From JAUIJL01 sp965366625 (lineage in GTDB: Bacteria; Acidobacteriota; Thermoanaerobaculia; Multivoradales; J023), in the NCBI GenBank assembly GCA_965366625.1, contig CBDUGP010000027.1, positions 21,678-85,677 of the forward strand: a DNA stretch of 64,000 bases. Direction: 5' to 3'. Positions within the stretch are counted from its first letter, which is position 1; each line of letters begins with the position of its first letter. The notes beneath the pieces are model-generated. The model did no database searches and had not been told where the DNA came from. It saw only the letters and a program-made list of their open reading frames with translations. Of this stretch, positions 25,118 through 34,951 are shown in pieces. Made by a program: the position numbers and the translations under genes.

Positions 25118-25768
25118 TCAGGGGTCGCCCAGCACGGGATAGCCGGCGTCCAACAGCAGGCGGTAGACCGTCGGCAAGGGCAACCCGACCACGTTGGAGT
25201 AATTGCCTTCCAGACGGTCGACGAAAAGGGCCGCCAAGCCTTGGACCGCGTAGGCCCCTGCTTTGTCCATCGGCTCGCCAGTGCCGACATACCAATCGAT
25301 TTCCGCCTCGGTGAGTGGGTGAAAAACCACTTGGGTGGTGACCACGAGGGTGGTCACCGAGGGAGCGCGGGTGGGATCGAGATCCGGCTTCAGCAATGAG
25401 ACGCCCGTGAGCACCTGATGCTTGCGCCCGGAGAGCCGACGCAGCATGCGCCAGGCGTCTTCGTCGTTCACGGGTTTGCCCAATAAATCACCGTCGATCG
25501 CCACCACCGTATCCGCCGCCAGCACCAGCTCCCCGGGTTCGCTCTGGGCCCGAGCTTTGGATTCGGCCAGCCGCATCACATAACGCTCGGCTCGTTCTTC
25601 CGGCCATGGGGTTTCGTCGATATCTACCGGTCGAACCTGCGGCGTGAGCCCGAGCCCGGCGAGCAGCTCGCGGCGACGCGGCGAGCCCGAGGCGAGGATC
25701 AAACGGAATGGGTCTTTCACGGGGGTGCGTTCCACGGGGGTCGGATCGGGTCTGGATACGTTGTTCAT
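25118..25768 (-). CDS. maf: Maf-type nucleoside triphosphate pyrophosphatase
   Basis: House-cleaning enzyme that hydrolyses non-canonical or excess nucleoside triphosphates to the monophosphate and pyrophosphate. Family motifs are clear: LASGSPRRRELLAGLGL (residues about 25-41), AESKARA, LAADTVVAIDG, KPVNDEDAWRMLRRLSGR, TGVSLL, and GAYAVQGLAALFVDRLEGNYSNVVGLPL. The pattern resembles the dTTP/UTP (YhdE) subgroup. An N-terminal extension of about 20 residues is not conserved. The ATG at 25768 lies three bases past the stop of the upstream VWFA gene, so it is probably co-transcribed with it. Length 216 aa. Confidence 0.92.
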   Translation of the reverse strand: MNNVSRPDPTPVERTPVKDPFRLILASGSPRRRELLAGLGLTPQVRPVDIDETPWPEERAERYVMRLAESKARAQSEPGELVLAADTVVAIDGDLLGKPVNDEDAWRMLRRLSGRKHQVLTGVSLLKPDLDPTRAPSVTTLVVTTQVVFHPLTEAEIDWYVGTGEPMDKAGAYAVQGLAALFVDRLEGNYSNVVGLPLPTVYRLLLDAGYPVLGDP

Positions 25769-25771
25769 GGG

Positions 25772-28504
25772 TCAGGGATAGTAACCTCGAATCGATTTGG
25801 CTTCGAGCCCCTTCTTACCCGGCAGCTCGATTTCCACTTCGCGGAATCCCTCGGCGGTGGACGAGCTTTGATAAGCGATCAGATATTGGGATCGCAGCTC
25901 CAATTGAATGGCGTCGTAAACCTTCTTTAGGTCTCGAACGCTGTCGATGAAGAATAGCTCGCCGCCGGTTTCATTGGTGATGCGTCGCAGCTTGAGGCGA
26001 ATCTCGCGGGCGCTGGGCAGATTGAGACCGATGATGTACACCGCAACGCCGGTATGACGGGCGAATTCGATCGCATCCTCGAAGGTATATCGACTGGAAG
26101 AATCCTCGCCGTCGGTGAGCACCACCACGGCTCGTTTGCCCTTCAAGCCACTGAAATAGTGCAGGGTGAAGATAATGCTGTCGTAGAGGGCGGTTTCCCC
26201 CTCCGCTTCCAGGTTGGCCAAGCCGCCGGCGAGCACTGAGGTGTCGCTGGTGAAGCGCACTTTGAGCTGAGGCTCGTCGGCGAAAGTCACGAGGGCAGCG
26301 CGGTCCCGTTCTTCCATCACTTCTTCCAAGAATCGGTAGGCCGCCTTTTCCACGTCGGGCAATGAAGTGACCATGGAGAGAGAAGTGTCGATCACCAAAC
26401 CGGCCCGAATCGGCAGATCTCGCATGGTGTCGAACCGGCGGATCTTCTGCGCCTTGCCGTCTTCGAGGATATTGAAATTCTCTCGGGTCAGGCCCTCGAC
26501 GAAATTTCCTTTGCGGTCCAGCACCGAGGTGTAGAGCTCTACGAAGCTGACCCGCATTTCGTCGACATAGTCCGGGGCGTTGATGAATTGAACGTCCTCC
26601 GCCAGGTCTCCGTTGCTCAGAAAAGCGCCGGCGCGGATATAACTCAACTCGCTGGAATCGGGAAGCAGAATCGGCTGCTCAAACGGCGGCTGGTAGAGGG
26701 TCGCGACCCGGGTGTCGTTCAAAAACAGCTCGACCCGATCGAGACGCTCGCCTTCGGGTACGTCCACCTCGACGTGGGCTCGAACACTGTTGCGATAAGC
26801 CTTTCCCCTCTGCGGCTCGATCAAGCGCACGCCGAATCGATGGGGGCCGGAGTTGATCAACACTTCGTCGATCGCCAGCTGGTTGCCGTCGGCGTCGAGG
26901 GCGACCGCGGCCAAGGTGTGGATGGTGGGTTTGTCGCCCAAATTGAGTTCGACGCTGTAGGGCGGGCTGCTCTTGCGCATCACCGGCCGGTCGTTGAGCA
27001 AAAAGGCGACCCGGGCGATGCCCTCACCGCGGGTTCTGGCCTCGACCCGCATGCGCCCCACTTGCAGCACTTCGGGCAACGAGAGAATGCGGATGGTGTG
27101 ATCACCGGTGGAAATGCTGGCATTGGCCTCGGCGAGTCGATCGGCGAGCGGCGTGGGTGCGTCGAAACCCGATGCGGCGTGGGGACCGTCGTCGAAAACG
27201 GGGTCTTCGAGGTCTTCGAGGTCTTCGAGGTCATCCAAGTCGGCGGTGATCAGTTTGCCGTCCTCATCGACTCCAATCGCTTGCCGCGTGGGGTCGACCC
27301 TCGGCACCACCAATTTCATTTCTCGCCGGTGAAATTTGTGACCGTTGGTATCCTCGACTTTGACCACGTAGCGATAGGTGCCCGGTCGCAAATAGCGCTG
27401 AACTACCAAGGGCAACTGGTCTCCGGTGTCGGCCTCGGGGAAGTCGAAGCGATAGCGGAATTGGTCGAAGAGTTCGCCCTTGCGCAGGATCTCTCCGTCG
27501 ACCAGCAGATTGAAACCGCGGTAGTCGCCGACCTGCGTCACGGTCAGCTGATCCTTGGGCACGGTGATCAGGTTTTGAACCACCGTCCGGCTTTGGTGAC
27601 GACCGGGAAATCCCATTTCGAGGTGACAGCCCTCGAGCAGCTCGGCATCGTCGGGAATGGCGGTGGATCGAGCCTTGAACGTTTGCACCCACTCATCGTT
27701 GGGCGGGGTGAAGATGTCTTGACGGTCGAGCAGGCGCTCGGTGTCCACCGTTTGGGCCAGGGCCGCCAGTAAGTCGTCTCCTCGGATGCACTCGAACCGC
27801 AGGGCTCGCGCCAGCTGATCCTCACTGGCCCGGATGCTGGTGGTGAGGGACATCAGGCTGTGCAGGCCGTCACGGGGATGCCATAGGGTGCCCGCCGATT
27901 TCTGTCCCCCGAACACGCTGAAGACCAGGGTGAAATAACCACCCACCAGATCTGAGCCCCGTTCGTAAGTCCAAATATCCACCGGCTGACGCAGGAGATT
28001 GCAGGTGACCTTGGTGCGGCGGCTCGGCGCTCCGAAATAGAGCATCATGCGTGCACGTTCGGACTTCAAGGTGCCGAAGGACTCACGGGCCAGTTTGACC
28101 CGTTCGCTCCATTGGTCTTGTAGCTCGTTGCGCACGGTTTGGGGAAAGGGGTCGCGGGCCTTCCAGAATCGGCGGATGAACGCGTCGCGTTGGTAGTCCT
28201 CTGGAATGCTCAGAAAGACCTCGCGCTCGGTGGGCGAGATCAAAGGTTCCACATCTTGAAGGAAGGATTGATGGCGCTCCGCAAGCTGCTCGGCATCCGT
28301 GCTTTCGCTCGTCGGAGCCGGTTCGTCTGGGGCGGGTTCGTCCTGGGCTGTCGTGTCTTGTCCTGGAGGGCTCTGAGTCGGGTCGAGTTCGGATCGGGAA
28401 GGCTCTTGGGCGATCGAAACCCAAGCCACTGCCCCAGCCAATACCCCAGTCAATACCAATGGCGCGGGAGCGCCCCAACGACCGAAGCGTCCGCCGGAAC
28501 TCAC
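25772..28504 (-). CDS. Secreted GWxTD and VWFA-related domain protein A
   Basis: Exported protein of 910 aa, a family seen mainly in Acidobacteriota. An N-terminal hydrophobic segment (about 12-32) acts as signal or anchor. A Pro/Asp/Glu linker follows, then a GWxTD domain (about 75-215, with the core DYQRDAFIRRFWKARDPFP), beta-rich Ig-like regions (about 300-590) and a C-terminal VWFA domain (about 640-870). The VWFA metal site is present: DTSLS, the Thr in GETALYD and TDGEDSS. Role unknown; such proteins probably act in adhesion or envelope assembly. Two short tandem repeats fall in its linkers (27202-27237, 28314-28343). Its ATG overlaps the stop of the paralogue by 4 bp. Confidence 0.85.
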   Translation of the reverse strand: MSSGGRFGRWGAPAPLVLTGVLAGAVAWVSIAQEPSRSELDPTQSPPGQDTTAQDEPAPDEPAPTSESTDAEQLAERHQSFLQDVEPLISPTEREVFLSIPEDYQRDAFIRRFWKARDPFPQTVRNELQDQWSERVKLARESFGTLKSERARMMLYFGAPSRRTKVTCNLLRQPVDIWTYERGSDLVGGYFTLVFSVFGGQKSAGTLWHPRDGLHSLMSLTTSIRASEDQLARALRFECIRGDDLLAALAQTVDTERLLDRQDIFTPPNDEWVQTFKARSTAIPDDAELLEGCHLEMGFPGRHQSRTVVQNLITVPKDQLTVTQVGDYRGFNLLVDGEILRKGELFDQFRYRFDFPEADTGDQLPLVVQRYLRPGTYRYVVKVEDTNGHKFHRREMKLVVPRVDPTRQAIGVDEDGKLITADLDDLEDLEDLEDPVFDDGPHAASGFDAPTPLADRLAEANASISTGDHTIRILSLPEVLQVGRMRVEARTRGEGIARVAFLLNDRPVMRKSSPPYSVELNLGDKPTIHTLAAVALDADGNQLAIDEVLINSGPHRFGVRLIEPQRGKAYRNSVRAHVEVDVPEGERLDRVELFLNDTRVATLYQPPFEQPILLPDSSELSYIRAGAFLSNGDLAEDVQFINAPDYVDEMRVSFVELYTSVLDRKGNFVEGLTRENFNILEDGKAQKIRRFDTMRDLPIRAGLVIDTSLSMVTSLPDVEKAAYRFLEEVMEERDRAALVTFADEPQLKVRFTSDTSVLAGGLANLEAEGETALYDSIIFTLHYFSGLKGKRAVVVLTDGEDSSSRYTFEDAIEFARHTGVAVYIIGLNLPSAREIRLKLRRITNETGGELFFIDSVRDLKKVYDAIQLELRSQYLIAYQSSSTAEGFREVEIELPGKKGLEAKSIRGYYP
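27202..27237. repeat. 9-bp in-frame tandem repeat
   Basis: GGTCTTCGA three times (27202-27228) plus a diverged fourth (GGTCATCCA). On the coding minus strand it encodes repeated Asp-Leu-Glu in a linker of the VWFA protein. Confidence 0.85.
28314..28343. repeat. 15-bp in-frame duplication
   Basis: GGAGCCGGTTCGTCT and GGGGCGGGTTCGTCC, coding for DEPAP-type units after the signal segment of VWFA protein A. A 12-bp pair (CCCCAGCCAATA, CCCCAGTCAATA) lies nearby at 28432-28455. Confidence 0.75.
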
Positions 28505-31233
28505 GGGAAATACCCCCGCAAGGTCTTTGCTTCATGGCTCTTATTGAGGGTCCGGACCTCGATTTGGCGGAATCCGCGGCTGCCGCTGGTATTGGACGAT
28601 TGGTAGGCCAGCAAATAGCGGGATCTGAGTTCTTCCTGAATGGTGGAGTAAATAGCGTTCAGCTCTTGCACATCGTCCAAAAAGAAGCTTCGGCCGCCGG
28701 TTTGCTCCGCGAGCTTTTTCAGCTTGCGCCGCGCTTCGCCTTCGGATCGCGGAAGCTGTAGACCGATACTGTAGATCGAAACCCCGGACCGCTGAGCGTA
28801 TTCGAGCACGTCGTCGAATTCGAATTTGCTCGACTCATCCTTGCCGTCGGAGAGCAGGAGGATCGTGCGTTGGCCACGGATGCCGTTGAAGTAGTAGAGG
28901 GAGAAAATCAGCGCGTCGTAGAGCGACGTACCCCGTTCGGCTTTCACCCCGGCCAATCCCGCGGCCAAGGTTTTGAGGTCGTTGGTGAAGTCGCTGGTGA
29001 GATGGGGATGGTCGTTGAAGGTGATGGTCGTGGCCCGATCCTTGGGCGTGATGGCTTGCTCGAAGAATTGCAGCGCGGCGTCGCGGGCGGCGAACAAACG
29101 GTCTTCCATGGACGCCGACACGTCGAGCAAGATGGCGGCGTGAATCGGTAGATTTTCCACCAGCTCGAAGCGCACCATCTGCTGGGGCACCCCATCTTCG
29201 AAAATGGAGAAATGGTTGCGGTCGAGCCCAAGCACCGGCCGATTGTCTTTGTCCAACACCAGGGTGTAGAGCTCGACAAACTCGACGTCGATTTCTTCCA
29301 GGTTGTCCGGGGCGTTGATGAACACCAGGTCCTCGGCCATGGCCCCGTCCGGGGTATAGGCCACCGCGCGCACATAAGCCACCGGCTCCTGCTCGGGCAG
29401 AACGATCGGTTGCACCCACGGCTCTTGGAAGAGGGTCGAAACCTTGGTTTCGTTGAGGTAGAACTCGACTTTTTGGACCACCTCACCCTTTGGGATCGCA
29501 ATATTCGCCTCGGCCCGTAAGCTGCGTTTGTAGGCCCTGCCCGGTCGAGGCTCCTCCAGCCGCACGTCGAAGCGGTGATCGCCGGAATTGAGCAAGCTCT
29601 CGTCCGAAGCCAGGATGTTGTCCTCGGAGTCGTAGGCTTCGACCCGCAAGACCCGCGAGCGGGGCACGTTGCCCATGTCGAGCTCGACATTGAACGGCGG
29701 CTTGCGTTTGGTCAGGATCGGTTGATCGTCGAGAAAGAAGCTCACTTTGTCGATATCCGAGCCGGTGGTGAGGGTATCGATGCGCACCAAACCGGTTTGC
29801 CATTCACCGGTCATGGGCACGATTTTCACCGTGGTGTCCCCCTGGCGGATCGCGGCGTTGGCTTCTTTCAAAATGCTCGCGGTTTTTTCGTCGAGCACGG
29901 CCGGCGGTGGAAGGTCCATGCGTGGCACGGTAATCGGCACTTCCGAGCGGTGATACGCGCCGCTGCCCAGATCTTCGATCTTGACCATCAGAGTGTAGTC
30001 ACCCGCCCTGAGATTGCGCTGAAAAACCAACGGCAGTTGATCGTTGACGTCCTCTACCGAAAAGTCGAATTGATATCGGAAGCTGTCGAAGAGTACGCCC
30101 TCTCTGAGGATCTCGCCGGTCAACAACAAATTGTAGGACCGGCTGAGACCGTCGGCCATGACCACCGGAGCTACCGATTCGGTCGCCACGCCCAAAGCCC
30201 CTTGCACCACGGTCCGACCTTGGTGCCGACCCGGATATTCCACCTGCAGCTGAGCGTCGAAGGTCGGCGCGCCTTCGGGCAGCTCGGTGGTGTAGGTGGC
30301 GAAGGTTTGCACCCACTCTTTTTGCGGTGCCGAGGGCGTGCTGGTGATGCGTGCCAACAACACGGGCCAGCCCATGTCTCCTCCCTGGCTCTGGATGAAG
30401 GAGACGGCGGCGGCAATGGCCTCGGCGTCCTGAATACGGCAACGGGTCTCGATGCTGCGCCGGGTGATGGAGTCGCCTTCGAGGGAAAGCTCCTGCAGGC
30501 CGTCACTGGGCTCCCACAGCCTGAAATCACCCACTCCCCATTTTTGGTAGAAAAGCAGTAGGAACTCGAAACCCACTGTGTCGCTGCCGTCGTAATACCA
30601 AACCTCGATCGGAACCATCAGGGGTTTGCATCGAACCTCGATACGGCTCAAAGGGTAGCCGTTGGTCAACAACACCTTGGTGCGGTCGTCGAATTTGCCG
30701 TTGAAATATTGTTGGGCCTCACGCAAACGGATGTTGTAATTCTCGCGGAATTCATTGCGCGCGGAGTCGGGATAGGGATCTCGGACCTTCCAAAAACGCT
30801 CGATGAATGCGTCCCGCTGGTAGTCCTTCTTAATCTCCACAAAGAGGACGAGTTCTTCGTCGGAGATGATGAATCGCACGCTCTCTACCCACTGGCGATA
30901 TTTATCCGGCAGGGCTTCGACTTTTTTCTCTAGGGCGCGACCCTTGAGCTTCTTGTCGCGCTTTTTCTTCTTTTTCTTTTTCGGCTCATCCGGTTGGGCC
31001 TCGTCGGATTGGGCCTCGTCGGATTGGACCTCGTCGGATTGGACCTCGTCGGGTTGGAGTTCGTCGGATTGAGCCTCTTTTTGCTGCGGAGGCTTTTGCT
31101 CGTCGGAGCTCTGTGCGAAGCTCGGCGGCGCCCACAGGACCGTTGCCGTCGCTAGGAGGCAGAATCCCATGAGCCCCGACCGGAGCGTTTTGCCGGTGAG
31201 TCGGAGGGCGAGTGCGGATGAGCTGTAGTCCAT
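28501..31233 (-). CDS. Secreted GWxTD and VWFA-related domain protein B
   Basis: Paralogue of the downstream gene, also 910 aa and with the same plan. A signal peptide ends near PSFAQ (about residue 41). It is followed by a low-complexity linker of QSDE/QPDE units and a run of seven lysines (about 42-100), a GWxTD domain (DYQRDAFIERFWKVRDPYP, about 130-150), beta-rich middle domains and a VWFA domain. The metal-ion site is DVSAS, Thr in RGTSLYD and SDGKDESS. It comes first in a three-gene unit (B, A, maf), overlapping A by ATGA. The lysine/acidic linker might bind polyanions such as cell-wall polymers; that is inference. Confidence 0.85.
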   Translation of the reverse strand: MDYSSSALALRLTGKTLRSGLMGFCLLATATVLWAPPSFAQSSDEQKPPQQKEAQSDELQPDEVQSDEVQSDEAQSDEAQPDEPKKKKKKKRDKKLKGRALEKKVEALPDKYRQWVESVRFIISDEELVLFVEIKKDYQRDAFIERFWKVRDPYPDSARNEFRENYNIRLREAQQYFNGKFDDRTKVLLTNGYPLSRIEVRCKPLMVPIEVWYYDGSDTVGFEFLLLFYQKWGVGDFRLWEPSDGLQELSLEGDSITRRSIETRCRIQDAEAIAAAVSFIQSQGGDMGWPVLLARITSTPSAPQKEWVQTFATYTTELPEGAPTFDAQLQVEYPGRHQGRTVVQGALGVATESVAPVVMADGLSRSYNLLLTGEILREGVLFDSFRYQFDFSVEDVNDQLPLVFQRNLRAGDYTLMVKIEDLGSGAYHRSEVPITVPRMDLPPPAVLDEKTASILKEANAAIRQGDTTVKIVPMTGEWQTGLVRIDTLTTGSDIDKVSFFLDDQPILTKRKPPFNVELDMGNVPRSRVLRVEAYDSEDNILASDESLLNSGDHRFDVRLEEPRPGRAYKRSLRAEANIAIPKGEVVQKVEFYLNETKVSTLFQEPWVQPIVLPEQEPVAYVRAVAYTPDGAMAEDLVFINAPDNLEEIDVEFVELYTLVLDKDNRPVLGLDRNHFSIFEDGVPQQMVRFELVENLPIHAAILLDVSASMEDRLFAARDAALQFFEQAITPKDRATTITFNDHPHLTSDFTNDLKTLAAGLAGVKAERGTSLYDALIFSLYYFNGIRGQRTILLLSDGKDESSKFEFDDVLEYAQRSGVSIYSIGLQLPRSEGEARRKLKKLAEQTGGRSFFLDDVQELNAIYSTIQEELRSRYLLAYQSSNTSGSRGFRQIEVRTLNKSHEAKTLRGYFP
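30990..31079. repeat. 15-bp in-frame tandem repeat, six copies
   Basis: Units begin at 30990, 31005, 31020, 31035, 31050 and 31065 (for example CGGATTGGACCTCGT, twice exact). They encode five-residue QSDEV/QSDEA/QPDE units in the linker of VWFA protein B. Confidence 0.9.
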
Positions 31234-31315
31234 GATGACATCCTAAGCAGTCGGGGGTCGGTCTGCAATCTTGAAGGGACGAACGCCCGCTGTCCAAGGG
31301 CGGACTGGAGCCAAA

Positions 31316-32443
31316 ATGAGCGCATATTTCGATCACAACGCCACCACCCCATTAGACCCTCGGGTGTTGGAGGCCATGCTGCCTTTTTTCATCGAACGTC
31401 ACGGCAATCCGTCGTCGGCTCACGGCCACGGTCGAGCTGCCCGTGCGGCGGTGGAGCATGCCCGGGGGCAGATCGCGGCCCTGTTGTCGGCGTCACCCGA
31501 GGAAGTCGTTTTCACCTCCTCGGGTACCGAGGCCAACAACGCGGTGATCTATTCGATCGCCGAAGCATGCCAATTCTCGGGGCATCTGCTTTTTGCCGCG
31601 TTGGAGCATCCTTCGGTTCGTCAGGCCGCCGAGTGGGCCGCTAAGGGTGGTATGGAGTTGACCGAACTCGATCCCGACCCAACGGGCGTGGTAAGTGCGA
31701 GCGCGGTGGAGTCGGCTTTGAGGGACTCGACCCGGCTCGTTTGTTTGATGCAGGCCAACAACGAGTTGGGCACGCTTCAACCGGTGGCCGAGGTGGCGGC
31801 GATTTGTCGTCGGCGGGGCATTCCAGTGCTCTGCGACGCGGTGCAGGCGGTCGGCAAGATCCCTGTGGACGTCGGCCGGCTGGCGGTGGACTATCTTTGT
31901 TTGGGCGGGCACAAATTTCACGGCCCTCCCGGTATCGCAGCCCTTTGGGTCCGTTCCGGCGCGCCGATGGCATCCCTGTTGGTGGGAGCCTCCCAAGAAC
32001 GCGGTTTGCGCGCCTCGACCGAAAACGTGCCGGCGGTGGTCGGTCTCGGCAAGGCGGCGGAGCTGGCGCGCCTCGAGCTCGATAACCGTCATCGTCAATT
32101 GACGGCTTTGCGGGTCCGTTTCGAAGACCAGCTGAAGGATATTCCCGGGGCCGTGGTCCATTGCTCGGAGACCGAGCGTCTACCCCACACCAGCCATGTC
32201 GCCTTGCTCGGCATTTCCGGGCACCAGCTCATGTTGTGGCTCGACCAACAGGGGTTCGCCGTCTCCACCGGCTCGGCGTGCCACTCGGGCAAACCCCAAC
32301 CGAGCCGGGTTCTACTGCGCATGGGAGTCTCCGAAGAAGAGGCCTTAGCGTCACTTCGCATCAGCTTTGGGCTGACCAACACGGAAGCCGAGGTCGACGC
32401 TTTGGTGGCGGCGCTGGGTCGCGGCGTACGGGCTCTCGGATGA
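31316..32443 (+). CDS. Cysteine desulfurase (NifS/IscS-like)
   Basis: PLP enzyme that takes sulfur from cysteine as an enzyme-bound persulfide for Fe-S clusters or thio-modified tRNA. It has YFDHNATTPLDP at the start, HGNPSS, TSSGTEANNAVI, the PLP lysine Lys200 in LGGHKFHGPPG and the persulfide cysteine Cys322 in TGSACHSGKPQPS. It lacks the long loop typical of group I IscS around the active cysteine, so NifS-like or IscS-like cannot be decided. The ATG at 31316 has GGAG six bases upstream; no iscU or iscR is adjacent. Length 375 aa. It is divergent from the VWFA genes. Confidence 0.9.
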   Translation: MSAYFDHNATTPLDPRVLEAMLPFFIERHGNPSSAHGHGRAARAAVEHARGQIAALLSASPEEVVFTSSGTEANNAVIYSIAEACQFSGHLLFAALEHPSVRQAAEWAAKGGMELTELDPDPTGVVSASAVESALRDSTRLVCLMQANNELGTLQPVAEVAAICRRRGIPVLCDAVQAVGKIPVDVGRLAVDYLCLGGHKFHGPPGIAALWVRSGAPMASLLVGASQERGLRASTENVPAVVGLGKAAELARLELDNRHRQLTALRVRFEDQLKDIPGAVVHCSETERLPHTSHVALLGISGHQLMLWLDQQGFAVSTGSACHSGKPQPSRVLLRMGVSEEEALASLRISFGLTNTEAEVDALVAALGRGVRALG

Positions 32444-32645
32444 GGTTCGCTTCACCCTGATCTCCTTGGCCCCGAGATCGACAGTGTTTCGTCGGGCTCA
32501 AGGTCCCGGATTTGACTTACAGCCTGGATTTTTTCCGAGCAAGCGATAGTATCGCCGTCGTTGAATGCTAATGACGAGTTCACCGCACCTGGTGGGCGGG
32601 GCAGCAGATAGCCCTATTTGATGTTGATGCCGGCTGGGAGCCCAA

Positions 32646-34934
32646 ATGGCCCGGATTTCCCGAATCCTAGAATTCGGTTTCATGTTGATGGTCGGTCTGA
32701 GTGCAGCCCAAGTGGGCTTGGCTCAGGGTGAGCCAGTTCAAAGTGAAGCCGCCCAAGACCCTTCCGCGCATGAGCGCCGGCTCTACCAGATCACCAAGTC
32801 GACTTCCCCGGCGATCACCATCGATGGTCGCTTGGACGAAGCCGCTTGGACGGATGGGCTATCGCTGGATTTGCTCTACGAATGGGAGCCTGGTGAAAAT
32901 ATTGAGCCGCCGGTCAAGACCCGGGTCTACGTGCTTTACGACGACACCCACCTTTATGTCGCCTTCCGAGCCTACGATCCCGACCCGAGCGCGATTCGTG
33001 CCCACTTCATGGACCGTGATGAGGTCTCGACCTTTGTCCAGGACGACCACGTAGTTTTCCAGGTCGATACCTTCGACGACCAGCGGCGTGCTTTCCAATT
33101 TCGAGTGAATCCCTACGGCATCCAGGCGGATGCGGTCTTCAACCAAGCCGTTGGCGAAGATTTTTCCTGGGACGTGGTGTGGCGCTCCGCCGGCTCGATC
33201 GACGACCAAGGATGGTCGGCTGAGCTGGCCATTCCCTTCCATCAGCTGCGTTTTCCAAAGAGCGAAGAAGCGCAGACCTGGGGGGTCGATTTCGGGCGAT
33301 CCTATCCCCGGCTGGTGCGTCATCGAATCGCCGCCAATCCGTTTTCGAGAAGCAACAATTGCCTACTTTGTCAGGTACCGAGAATCGCCGGCTTCGAAGG
33401 TTTGTCGCCGGGGCTCGGTCTCGAAATCGCGCCGACGGTAACCGTCAACCGGGTGGATGTCGCCCCCGAGCTGGGTGCAGACCTGGAAAGTGGTGACGAG
33501 GATACGGAGGCCGGGCTCAGCATCCGCTGGAGCCCGACCACCAGCTTGACCTTGAACGCCACCCTCAATCCGGACTTCTCCCAGGTCGAAGCCGATGCCG
33601 CGCAGCTCCAGGTCAATGAGCGGTTTGCCCTGCAATTTCCCGAGAAAAGGCCGTTTTTCCTCGAGGGCGCGGATTTCTTCGGCACTCCGATCGAAACCCT
33701 ATTCACCCGTTCGATCGCAAATCCCGAGTGGGGTCTCAAGCTGACGGGCAAAATGGGAGCGTCGGCGATCGGCTTCTTGGCCGCTCGGGATGAGATCAAC
33801 AACGTCCTTCTGCCGGCCAACAACTTCACCCGATTGATCACCCTCGACGGTGGGGTCGACAACGCCGTGGCCCGCTGGCGACGAGATATCGGTGATGCGT
33901 CGAATTTTGGTTTGATGATCACCGACCGAGAAGGCGACAACGGCTATCACAACCGCGTGGCTACCGCCGACGGAGACATCTTCTTCAACCCACGCAATCG
34001 CTTCCAATGGCAAGCGTCGGTTTCAGATACTCAATATCCCCTCGAAGCGGCGCTCAATCTAGGCCAACCCGCTGACGCCTTCGGTGGCCAAGCCCTGCAG
34101 GGCATCTATTTCTACGGTGATCGACTATGGAACGGCTCGTTGGGATATCGGACCTTCAGCCGAGGATTTCGCGCAGACTCCGGATTTGTGCCCCGGGTAG
34201 ATTTTGAAACCTGGCGCGGGGATCTATTCCGCACGTTCTGGGGCGAGGAAGAAGATTGGTATACCAACGCCTATCTGGGGTTCCTGGCCTTGCGTACCGT
34301 AGACCAAAACGGCCGTCTGACCGATCAAAAGCTCCAGCTGAGCAGCTCGGTGAGTGGTCCCTTGCAATCCAGCTTCAACTTTAGCGTCGCCAACCAAGAC
34401 CAGATCTCCGGGGATTTGCTGTTCGAGGATCTGGCTCAATACAACGCCGAATTAGAAATGCAACCCTCGGGCAGCGTGCGTCTCGGAATCGAGGCGGATT
34501 GGGGCGAAGCCGTGGATTTCGTCAATAGTCGCCAGGGGGATCTGCTGCAATTGGAATTTGAGCTGGAATTGAAAATCGGCGACCACATGAATGCCCAAGT
34601 GGAGCTGCTCCAGCGTGATCTAGACGTCGAAGGTGGGCGCCTATTCCGGGCCGAGCTGGCCCAAATGCAACTGGTCTACCAATTCGACGCCCGAATGTTC
34701 ATTCGCGGAATCTTCCAATACGAGTCCATCGATCGGGATCCATCGCTCTACCTCCAGCCAACCGGCCCGGACTTCGAAGAACTTTTCAGCCAGCTACTCT
34801 TTTCCTACAAGATCAACCCACAGACCGTGGCCTTCCTGGGTTATACCGAAACCCGCCTAGGTCTCGACGGCTCCGATCTGGAGCTGGACGACCGCGCACT
34901 CTTCTTCAAGCTCGGTTACGCCTGGATTCGTTGA
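32646..34934 (+). CDS. DUF5916 outer-membrane-like protein with CBM9-type N-terminus
   Basis: Exported protein of 762 aa. A signal peptide (about 1-26, ending GLAQG) is followed by a carbohydrate-binding family 9-like domain (about 45-230, ITIDGRLDEAAW...). Then comes a DUF5916 region rich in alternating beta-strands (about 260-762), including LNATLNPDFSQVEADAAQLQVNERF and FPEKRPFFLEGADFF, which are signatures of this family. The C-terminal half looks like an outer-membrane beta-barrel and ends in an aromatic-containing strand (KLGYAWIR). Function not known; often next to envelope or protease genes. The ATG at 32646 has GGGAG upstream. The 202-bp gap before it shows nothing else. Confidence 0.8.
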   Translation: MARISRILEFGFMLMVGLSAAQVGLAQGEPVQSEAAQDPSAHERRLYQITKSTSPAITIDGRLDEAAWTDGLSLDLLYEWEPGENIEPPVKTRVYVLYDDTHLYVAFRAYDPDPSAIRAHFMDRDEVSTFVQDDHVVFQVDTFDDQRRAFQFRVNPYGIQADAVFNQAVGEDFSWDVVWRSAGSIDDQGWSAELAIPFHQLRFPKSEEAQTWGVDFGRSYPRLVRHRIAANPFSRSNNCLLCQVPRIAGFEGLSPGLGLEIAPTVTVNRVDVAPELGADLESGDEDTEAGLSIRWSPTTSLTLNATLNPDFSQVEADAAQLQVNERFALQFPEKRPFFLEGADFFGTPIETLFTRSIANPEWGLKLTGKMGASAIGFLAARDEINNVLLPANNFTRLITLDGGVDNAVARWRRDIGDASNFGLMITDREGDNGYHNRVATADGDIFFNPRNRFQWQASVSDTQYPLEAALNLGQPADAFGGQALQGIYFYGDRLWNGSLGYRTFSRGFRADSGFVPRVDFETWRGDLFRTFWGEEEDWYTNAYLGFLALRTVDQNGRLTDQKLQLSSSVSGPLQSSFNFSVANQDQISGDLLFEDLAQYNAELEMQPSGSVRLGIEADWGEAVDFVNSRQGDLLQLEFELELKIGDHMNAQVELLQRDLDVEGGRLFRAELAQMQLVYQFDARMFIRGIFQYESIDRDPSLYLQPTGPDFEELFSQLLFSYKINPQTVAFLGYTETRLGLDGSDLELDDRALFFKLGYAWIR

Positions 34935-34951
34935 ACCCAGACCGGCCAGGC

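Noticed and set aside
26588..27772. Long open frame (394 codons) on the plus strand
   Set aside because: It is antisense to the VWFA protein A gene, whose frame has clear GWxTD and VWFA domains. Open antisense frames are expected at this G+C.
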